11,120 nucleotides of DNA from Gammaproteobacteria bacterium (GTDB lineage Bacteria; Pseudomonadota; Gammaproteobacteria; GRL18), in contig DAOVUK010000049.1 of assembly GCA_030632625.1 (NCBI GenBank), positions 1-11,120 on the forward strand, in the 5' to 3' direction. Shown here piece by piece: positions 6,733 to 11,120 of this stretch; position 1 is the first letter of the stretch, and each line of letters starts with the position of its first letter. The position numbers and the translations under genes were made by a program. The notes beneath the pieces are model-generated. The model searched no databases. It was not told the DNA's origin and was given only the letters and a program-made list of their open reading frames with translations.

Positions 6733-6988
6733 TAAAAGTTAGCCTGAAATCAGTTTAAAAAAACCAAATAAATGACAAATAAAGCTTTTATATCATTGAT
6801 ATCTAAGAAGTTAATTGATTAGAACTACAAAACAACCAAGTTTAACACTACGAAATAGTAGAATTATATTTAATTAACATTATATCTCTTTGATTTATAA
6901 TAAAAATAATTTATTTTTAATCTGACTTTCATCACCCCTATAAAATAATTAAAAAAATGAGTATTTTGCCAGTAATTATTTCTTATTT
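6733..6988. other. AT-rich intergenic stretch without a recognised gene
   Basis: Between mdh and the promoter-like site no reading frame resembles a protein and no clear intrinsic terminator for mdh is visible. The one ordered element is a perfect palindrome, ATATCA-T-TGATAT (6790-6802), about 60 bases upstream of the putative -35, which could be an operator. It does not fit the FNR consensus. Confidence 0.5.
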
Positions 6989-7933
6989 TCAATCAGTAGC
7001 AAGCTGTCTTTTTTTGTTCAGAGTTTCAGTCCTTTCTTTGATGTGTTTAACTGACAGCTTAAAAGCATCAGATTCTTTATCACTGAGATGTATTTCAACC
7101 ACCTTTTCAACACCCTTACGTCCAAGAGCGACAGGCACTCCGACAAAAGCACCATCAACCCCATATTCACCCTCAAGATAAACCGCACAGGGCATCGTTT
7201 TGTGTTCATCCCTTATAATAGACTTGGCCATTTGAATCACGGCCAAACCCGGAGCAAAGTAAGATGAGCCGGTTTTTAACAGATTAACAATTTCAGAACC
7301 TGCATGTTGAACCCGATTAACAATTGCTTCAATGCGATCTCTGGACAAAAGTTCTGCAATTGGTTGTCCATTGACCTGACAATGATCTTCAAGCGGCACC
7401 ATAAGCTCACCATGATCACCTAAAACCATGGTAACCACTTCACTGGCACCGACATTTAATTCCTGTGCAATGAAATACTTAAAACGCCCGCCATCAAGAA
7501 TCCCGGCCATACCAATCACTCGATCTTTAGCAAAACCACTCACCTCATAGGCAAGCTGAACCATGGTATTGATTGGGTTTGTCACAACAATCAGAATACA
7601 GTCGGGTGAATATTCCACAACCTGCTTAACGATTGATTCCATAATATCGGCATTAATATGCAGTAGATCATCACGAGACATACCAGGCTTACGTGAGACG
7701 CCGGCAGTGATAATGACAATTGCCGAATCAGCAGTCTCTTTATAATCGCCGGTACCTGATACGATCACATCACTTTGAATCAGTGCCATTGACTGGGTAA
7801 TATCCAGTGCTTTACCTTTGGCAAGATCGGCATTTTGATCAAGCAGGACGATATTTCCAAGTTCAAGTGTAGCAGCAGAAACCGCAGCATGAGCTCCGAC
7901 ATTTCCAGCACCGATTATTGTGATTTTTTCCAT
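6989..7933 (-). CDS. mdh: NAD-dependent malate dehydrogenase (LDH-like type)
   Basis: 314 residues. It catalyses the reversible reduction of oxaloacetate to malate in the cytoplasm. The Rossmann motif GAGNVGA is at 8-14, with D32 ending the second strand (VLLDQN), indicating NAD rather than NADP. Substrate arginines R81 and R87 in SRKPGMSRDDL mark malate rather than lactate specificity. The catalytic pair is D147 (GILDGGR, with R150) and H174 (GDHGELMVP). Length and motifs fit the LDH-like bacterial MDH group, rather than the enterobacterial MDH group. The start ATG has AAGG seven bases upstream. It follows the lipoprotein gene by 42 bases and probably shares its promoter; the FrdB-like gene lies 380 bases downstream. 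Context suggests it feeds malate/fumarate to the fumarate reductase module. Confidence 0.96.
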   Translation of the reverse strand: MEKITIIGAGNVGAHAAVSAATLELGNIVLLDQNADLAKGKALDITQSMALIQSDVIVSGTGDYKETADSAIVIITAGVSRKPGMSRDDLLHINADIMESIVKQVVEYSPDCILIVVTNPINTMVQLAYEVSGFAKDRVIGMAGILDGGRFKYFIAQELNVGASEVVTMVLGDHGELMVPLEDHCQVNGQPIAELLSRDRIEAIVNRVQHAGSEIVNLLKTGSSYFAPGLAVIQMAKSIIRDEHKTMPCAVYLEGEYGVDGAFVGVPVALGRKGVEKVVEIHLSDKESDAFKLSVKHIKERTETLNKKRQLATD

Positions 7934-7975
7934 TTAATGACCTTAAATTTAGTGAATTTCTCACTTAACCACATA

Positions 7976-8257
7976 TTATTCTTCATTATTACTCTTAATA
8001 ATAGCCTGGCACATTGCCCCCTCAGGAGCATTTTCACAGGTATTCTTAATCATTTCACAGGCAGCCAGCCCCATAGACTGCATCATGTCCTCCATGCCCT
8101 CAGGTGCGTCTGGAGATTGTTTTATTTGAGCAATACTTTCATTCATTTTATCCTGACAATCATTGTAGATACTCATCCATTCCGGCTCTTCACTACAAGC
8201 AGTCAGAGATAAAATTACGCTGGCCGACAAAACCTTAATCCATTTTAATTTGTTCAT
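7976..8257 (-). CDS. small secreted lipoprotein of unknown function
   Basis: 93 residues. Residues 1-20 form a type II signal peptide: basic start (MNKLKWIK), hydrophobic core (VLSASVILS) and lipobox LTAC, with C21 the lipidated cysteine. The mature part is about 70 residues, methionine-rich and acidic, with four further cysteines (C34, C67, C74, C83) that could make two disulfides. I do not recognise a family. The ATG has GGAG eight bases upstream and a near-consensus promoter 57-85 bases upstream. It lies only 42 bases before mdh in the same direction, so the two are likely co-transcribed, an unexpected pairing of an envelope protein with a central metabolic enzyme. Confidence 0.82.
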   Translation of the reverse strand: MNKLKWIKVLSASVILSLTACSEEPEWMSIYNDCQDKMNESIAQIKQSPDAPEGMEDMMQSMGLAACEMIKNTCENAPEGAMCQAIIKSNNEE

Positions 8258-8313
8258 TTACCGTTCTCCAATTACGTTTAATTAAATAGTCAAAATAATT
8301 TTTAGCAGATAAT

Positions 8314-8342
8314 ATTATTCGCCTGAAAAACCAACCTGTCAA
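8314..8342 (-). promoter_or_regulatory. sigma-70-type promoter of the lipoprotein-mdh unit
   Basis: Minus-strand TTGACA (8342-8337), a perfect -35, is followed after 17 bases by AATAAT (8319-8314), five of six -10 matches. Transcription would begin near 8307, about 50 bases before the lipoprotein ATG. This is the best promoter match in the window. Confidence 0.72.
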
Positions 8343-8425
8343 CTTAATCCCTAGTTCACAAAGGTATTATGTGATAAGCAAAACCTGATACGATATATCA
8401 TCTGTCATATAAGCCCGAAAGCTTA

Positions 8426-8596
8426 TTATCCGTTATGAAGTTCACCCACTTCTTTCGTTTCATCAGCAACAAGCGATTCATCTGATAAAGGGACCAGATG
8501 ACCATGTATTTTGGCACTGATAGGTGCTCCTGTGCTCATAAAAATATCAGAACCGTCTTTTTCCACTATTATTTTCAGATAATCATCAAAAACCAT
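8426..8596 (-). pseudogene. N-terminal remnant of a PilT/PilU-type twitching ATPase
   Basis: A 56-codon reading frame begins MVFDDYLKIIVEKDGSDIF, continues with STGAPISAKIHGHLVPLSD (21-39), and stops after VGELHNG. Residues 1-50 match the start of PilU/PilT-family pilus-retraction ATPases, where a SDLF-x-x-G-x-P-x-x-K-x-x-G-x-x-x-P pattern opens the N-terminal PAS-like domain. The family normally continues for about 350-380 residues with Walker A and B motifs, all absent here. The ATG keeps a good AGGA six bases upstream. The TAA stop overlaps a 6-bp hairpin (ATAAGC/GCTTAT, 8409-8426). I see no continuation in other frames in the 168 bases before the lipoprotein gene, so it looks like a deletion remnant rather than a simple frameshift. 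A functional mini-protein cannot be excluded. Confidence 0.65.
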
Positions 8597-8664
8597 TATT
8601 ATTCCTATTAATCATATACATTTAATATCATCTGAATATAGCATTATTTGTAGACATTACCCGG

Positions 8665-8670
8665 TATAAT
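8665..8670 (+). promoter_or_regulatory. -10 box for the thioesterase gene
   Basis: A perfect TATAAT lies 61 bases before the thioesterase ATG. The -35 region at the proper distance (CATTAT, 8642-8647) is poor, so the promoter is probably weak or activator-dependent. Transcription would start near 8677. Confidence 0.5.
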
Positions 8671-8730
8671 GTACAATTTCATGGCTTTTTTGAAGTCTGA
8701 CACAGAATACATAAAAAAGGACAGATTTTA

Positions 8731-9123
8731 ATGAAACAATACCACTTTCCTGTACAAGTTTATTATGAAGATACCGATCACTCAGGTGTTGTATATCATG
8801 CAAATTATTTGAAATATTTTGAGCGAGCAAGAGAGGATGTTATCGGCATTGATGTACTCATTGATTTATGGCACAACAGGGGAATTGGATTTGCGGTTTA
8901 TACCACAGAACTCGGCTTTTTTGAAGGTGCAGAATTTGGTGAAAAACTGGATATCCGCTCCACTATTGAAATGGATGGTGATTACCGTATTATCTGGCAT
9001 CAGCAGGCCTGGCGCCCAAACTCAAAAAAAGCCGCGGTAAAATCACGTCTTGAACTGGTTTGTATCGACAAAAACAAAAAACTGCTGCCTGTTCTGGATA
9101 TTGTGAATTTACAATTTAACTGA
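8731..9123 (+). CDS. YbgC-like acyl-CoA thioesterase (hotdog fold, 4HBT family)
   Basis: 130 residues, the usual length of a single hotdog-fold thioesterase that hydrolyses acyl-CoA in the cytoplasm. The signature VYYEDTDHSGVVYHANYLKY occupies 10-29, followed by FERARED. D16 and H23 align with the aspartate and histidine of the YbgC active site. The rest of the fold is intact through to IVNLQFN. The start is supported by AGGA nine bases upstream. In many proteobacteria ybgC opens the tol-pal cluster; here no tolQRAB or pal gene follows and the gene stands alone, so it may be a paralogue with another acyl-CoA substrate. Base composition does not differ noticeably from its neighbours. Confidence 0.92.
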   Translation: MKQYHFPVQVYYEDTDHSGVVYHANYLKYFERAREDVIGIDVLIDLWHNRGIGFAVYTTELGFFEGAEFGEKLDIRSTIEMDGDYRIIWHQQAWRPNSKKAAVKSRLELVCIDKNKKLLPVLDIVNLQFN

Positions 9124-9224
9124 AAAACCTCATATTTTACATTTAAAAAATAATGGTTATCCCCTAAAAAAGACATCTCAAACACTAAGAATTTCAAATT
9201 TAAATAGTAATTCCCCTAATATAT

Positions 9225-9253
9225 TTTACAGTACATTTATGTTAACTTAAAAA
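9225..9253 (+). promoter_or_regulatory. possible promoter for the structured RNA
   Basis: TTTACA (9225-9230) and TAAAAA (9248-9253) are spaced by 17 bases, five and four of six consensus matches. Transcription from here would begin near 9260, at the point where the sequence changes from AT-rich to structured. The 136 bases between the thioesterase stop and this point hold nothing else I can identify. Confidence 0.35.
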
Positions 9254-9259
9254 CATGCT

Positions 9260-9470
9260 TCTTTCCTGAGGTTTCCGCAATAAACTGTCCGGCTCAAAAA
9301 AGTTTATTGAAATAACGGGTCTAACAGGTAGCGTAAGCCGGGTTCCGCCAAGTTTGGTTCGCTCCCAATCTGAAGAAGTACACGCCCTGCAGCTAAAGGC
9401 CGAGTCGGGAGACAAATGTCTTCGTCGGAGATCACACTGGCTGCAGGGTTATTCTATTTTTACTTTTTGT
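9260..9470 (+). ncRNA. candidate structured RNA upstream of ahcY (regulatory leader or independent sRNA)
   Basis: About 200 bases clearly more GC-rich than the flanks and with no protein-like frame. Seen elements: a 9-bp hairpin CAATAAACT/AGTTTATTG (9278-9286 with 9301-9309); its loop contains CCGGCT (9289-9294), perfectly complementary to AGCCGG (9336-9341), a pseudoknot or kissing match; AGCG (9330-9333) can pair with CGCT (9360-9363), extended by GG/CC across one mismatch. Then comes a closed arm, CCCTGCAG (9385-9392) with CTGCAGGG (9441-9448), containing CCGA/TCGG and GGAGAC/GTCTTC with an AAAT loop. A T-rich tract follows at 9449-9468, favouring the plus strand. It does not match the SAH, SAM, cobalamin, TPP or glycine riboswitch consensus as I know them. 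Because ahcY begins 165 bases later, it could be a leader sensing a methyl-cycle metabolite, or a separate RNA. Confidence 0.55.
9385..9468 (+). terminator. terminator-like final arm of the structured RNA
   Basis: A perfect 8-bp GC-rich closing stem (CCCTGCAG/CTGCAGGG) around an internal branched hairpin is followed by TTATTCTATTTTTACTTTTT. The U-rich tail is interrupted and the stem encloses 48 bases, so efficiency is uncertain. On the minus strand no T-run follows. Confidence 0.45.
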
Positions 9471-9574
9471 CTGTTTAACTCTTCCCCATTTAAAAACATA
9501 CAACTACCGACCTTTATAAACTCAAATATTTTTATCCACATTAGCTATCATAAGTATTCCTTGTGTAGTGTTAA

Positions 9575-9604
9575 TTAGTAATAGAATTTTTTAAAGACTA
9601 TACT
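9575..9604 (+). promoter_or_regulatory. possible promoter for ahcY
   Basis: TATACT (9599-9604) is a five of six -10 match, with TTAGTA (9575-9580) as a weak -35 at 18 bases. It would start transcription near 9611, leaving a leader of about 25 bases, and would make ahcY independent of the upstream structured RNA. Confidence 0.35.
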
Positions 9605-9634
9605 GAATTTTTATACTAAAAAAATGGATGTGAG

Positions 9635-10891
9635 ATGTCAGATATCAAAGATGTATCACTCGCCAGACAAGGTGAATCACGAATAAACTGGGCTCTCAAA
9701 GAAATGCCCGTTATCTCTAATCTAATGCAGCAGTTTACTGATGATCGCCCTCTGCAGGGAGTGCGCATAAGTGCCTGCCTGCATATCACCACAGAAACCG
9801 CCAACCTTGCCCGAACACTTAAAGCCGCAGGTGCTGATCTGGTATTGTGTGCCAGCAATCCATTAAGCACTCAGGATGATGTTGCCGCCGCCTTAGTCGA
9901 AAAATATCATATACCTGTATTTGCAATTCGTGGTGAATCAACCGAAATCTATTATCAACATATTCAGGCTGCCCTGGATCATCAACCGGTAATGACTATG
10001 GATGACGGAGCCGATCTGGTCAGTGAAATGCATAAAACCCGAATTGAGCTGCTTGATAATATGCTTGGCGGTACTGAAGAAACAACTACTGGTGTTATTC
10101 GTTTACGTGCTATGGCCGATGACAATGCCCTCAAATTTCCTGTTATGGCGGTTAACGATGCCATGACCAAACATTTATTTGATAACCGCTACGGTACAGG
10201 CCAGAGTGTACTGGATGGCATTATCCGTGCAACTAACATACTCCTGGCAGGCAAAACCTTTACTATTGTGGGCTATGGCTGGTGCGGCCGTGGTGTTGCC
10301 ATGCGCGCTGAAGGCCATGGCGCCCATGTTATTATCTGTGAAGTTGACCCTATTCGTGCTCTGGAAGCAACCATGGATGGTTATCGTGTTATGCCGCTGC
10401 TTGAAGCAGCCAGACAATCCGATTTTATTGTTACTGTGACTGGCGACAAGCATATCGTTGATAAAGCTCATCTGGAAGTGATGAAGGATGGCTGTATTTT
10501 AGCAAATGCCGGTCACTTCAATGTCGAAATTAACATCCCGACTTTGGAATCACTTTGTATTAAAAAATCACAACCCCGTCAATACGTGGAAGAGTACACC
10601 TTAAAGGATGGCCGCACGATTTGCTTACTTGCTAATGGTCGACTGGTTAATCTGGCAGCAGCAGAAGGACATCCTTCTGCTGTGATGGATATGAGTTTTG
10701 CAAATCAGGTAATGTGTGCCATCTATCTGCACCAGAATCACGGTCAGCTGACAAACAGCGTTCATAATGTGCCGGCAGAAGTTGATCAACAAATTGCCCA
10801 ACACAAACTCAGTGCTATGGGTCTCAAAATTGATCAACTGAGTGACGAACAGCAACACTACCTGTCTTCATGGCAGGAAGGTACATCATAG
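9635..10891 (+). CDS. ahcY: S-adenosylhomocysteine hydrolase, short (archaeal/thermophile-like) type
   Basis: 418 residues. It hydrolyses S-adenosylhomocysteine to adenosine and homocysteine, using tightly bound NAD, and so relieves product inhibition of methyltransferases. Expected active-site positions are present: H50 (CLHITTETA), D123-D124 (MDDGADL), E149 with the TTTG stretch, K179 and D183 (NDAMTKHLFDNRYG, 174-187) and H294 (AGHFNVEIN). The NAD motif is GYGWCGRG (213-220), with E236 at the end of the next strand. It lacks the terminal KPDHYRY-type tail and the insertion of the long class; it ends QQHYLSSWQEG like the short class found in archaea and some thermophilic bacteria. The start has GGATGTGAG directly before the ATG. 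Upstream lies the structured RNA; no metF, metH or metK is intact in the window. Confidence 0.93.
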   Translation: MSDIKDVSLARQGESRINWALKEMPVISNLMQQFTDDRPLQGVRISACLHITTETANLARTLKAAGADLVLCASNPLSTQDDVAAALVEKYHIPVFAIRGESTEIYYQHIQAALDHQPVMTMDDGADLVSEMHKTRIELLDNMLGGTEETTTGVIRLRAMADDNALKFPVMAVNDAMTKHLFDNRYGTGQSVLDGIIRATNILLAGKTFTIVGYGWCGRGVAMRAEGHGAHVIICEVDPIRALEATMDGYRVMPLLEAARQSDFIVTVTGDKHIVDKAHLEVMKDGCILANAGHFNVEINIPTLESLCIKKSQPRQYVEEYTLKDGRTICLLANGRLVNLAAAEGHPSAVMDMSFANQVMCAIYLHQNHGQLTNSVHNVPAEVDQQIAQHKLSAMGLKIDQLSDEQQHYLSSWQEGTS

Positions 10892-11031
10892 CAGTCAGGC
10901 AAAATATAAACACATGGTTCAGCAGTGGATAAATAATCAGTCGATACAGTTTGATGCAGCCGATAGTGACAACTAATAACGGATTTTATTATGCAAAATG
11001 AGGCATCTTTCATTTATCAGTTTACATTTTG
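10892..11031. other. short intergenic stretch with a 14-codon ORF of uncertain origin
   Basis: After ahcY there is no full gene. A small frame at 10991-11035 with GGA eight bases before its ATG encodes MQNEASFIYQFTFW and stops inside the left arm of the palindrome. Another 20-codon frame (10914-10976) lacks a ribosome site. Neither can be called a gene; the first resembles a truncated gene start. Confidence 0.35.
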
Positions 11032-11116
11032 GTAGGTTGGTGGTGAGCCTTAGCGAACCCCAACAAATACGGGTAAATACATGTTGGGGTTCGCTTATGG
11101 CTCACCACCAACCTAC
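11032..11116. repeat. 85-bp near-perfect palindromic repeat element
   Basis: The left arm GTAGGTTGGTGGTGAGCC (11032-11049) is perfectly matched by 11099-11116, and AGCGAACCCCAACA (11052-11065) by TGTTGGGGTTCGCT (11082-11095). That gives 32 paired bases interrupted only by a 2/3-base bulge, with a 16-base loop. The GTAGGTTGG...GAGC..AGCGAACCCCAACA pattern resembles a dispersed palindromic repeat I know from several gammaproteobacterial genomes. It encodes nothing, and is probably a REP/MITE-type non-autonomous element. As a long hairpin after ahcY it could also end transcription from either side. Confidence 0.88.
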
Positions 11117-11120
11117 TTAA

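Noticed and set aside
6790..6802. FNR-type operator at the ATATCATTGATAT palindrome
   Set aside because: The half-sites are TGATAT with a one-base centre, not TTGAT-N4-ATCAA, so no specific regulator can be named.
9327..9350. RNase P RNA 3' end on the minus strand (GAACCCGGCTTA string)
   Set aside because: Only this 12-base string matches; the conserved 5' GAGGAAAGTCCGGGC region and other P RNA segments are absent from the minus strand upstream.
9348..9369. tRNA T-arm-like TTTGGTTCGCTCCCAA
   Set aside because: The T-loop lacks the conserved A at position 58, and there is no matching acceptor, D or anticodon arm at the right distances.
9260..9470. 6S RNA (ssrS), suggested by the size of about 200 nt and a CCTGAGGTTTCCGC-like 5' end
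   Set aside because: The 5' segment has no complementary partner at the 3' end, so the long closing stem of 6S RNA cannot form, and the open-promoter-like central bubble is not visible.
9260..9470. SAH riboswitch upstream of ahcY
   Set aside because: Position is right, but the CCGAGGAGCGCUGC and CCAGGCUCGG type blocks are missing, so I left it as an unassigned RNA.
9354..9578. 74-codon plus-strand frame in the gap before ahcY
   Set aside because: It overlaps the structured RNA, has no ribosome site at its ATG, and has an implausible composition.
9616..9870. 84-codon minus-strand frame
   Set aside because: It is antisense to the ahcY start and is a shadow of its codon pattern.

Overview
The window looks like chromosomal DNA of an AT-leaning proteobacterium, most likely a gammaproteobacterium. 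This is inferred from the Mdh, YbgC-like and PilU-like protein types and from a gammaproteobacterial-style palindromic repeat at the right end. No ribosomal or other taxonomic marker is present.

Left two-thirds (1-8257, minus strand): a carbon-metabolism cluster. In transcription order it reads: small lipoprotein, malate dehydrogenase (mdh), a 380-base gap with a promoter-like site and a 13-bp tandem repeat, an iron-sulfur FrdB-like subunit, an FrdA-like flavoprotein, a NuoF-like NADH/FMN protein, a 190-250 base gap with three consecutive hairpins, then korA and korB (korB runs off the left edge). KorAB can reductively carboxylate succinyl-CoA to 2-oxoglutarate or run in reverse. Mdh interconverts oxaloacetate and malate. 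The FrdB-FrdA-NuoF trio, with no membrane-anchor genes, looks like a soluble NADH-linked fumarate reductase/succinate dehydrogenase. Together they cover much of the C4-to-C5 arm of a reductive TCA cycle, but fumarase, succinyl-CoA synthetase and ATP-citrate lyase are not in the window, so direction and full pathway are inference.

The most unusual feature is translational. Both frdB and frdA are preceded by short tandem repeats whose unit lengths create relays of tiny ORFs, each stop codon overlapping the next start: TAATG before frdB, ATGA before frdA. The last link is the true start codon of the gene. The frdA/nuoF junction is a single ATGA overlap.

Middle (8258-9123): a 56-codon remnant of a PilT/PilU-type ATPase (minus), a near-consensus promoter for the lipoprotein-mdh pair, and a plus-strand YbgC-like acyl-CoA thioesterase with its own TATAAT box.

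Right (9124-11120): a 511-base gap holds what looks like a structured RNA of about 200 nt, with a hairpin, a loop-to-downstream pseudoknot match and a terminator-like final stem with T-rich tail. It precedes a short-type S-adenosylhomocysteine hydrolase gene (ahcY). The window closes with an 85-bp near-perfect palindrome, a dispersed-repeat-like element, right after a tiny ORF that may be the remains of another gene.
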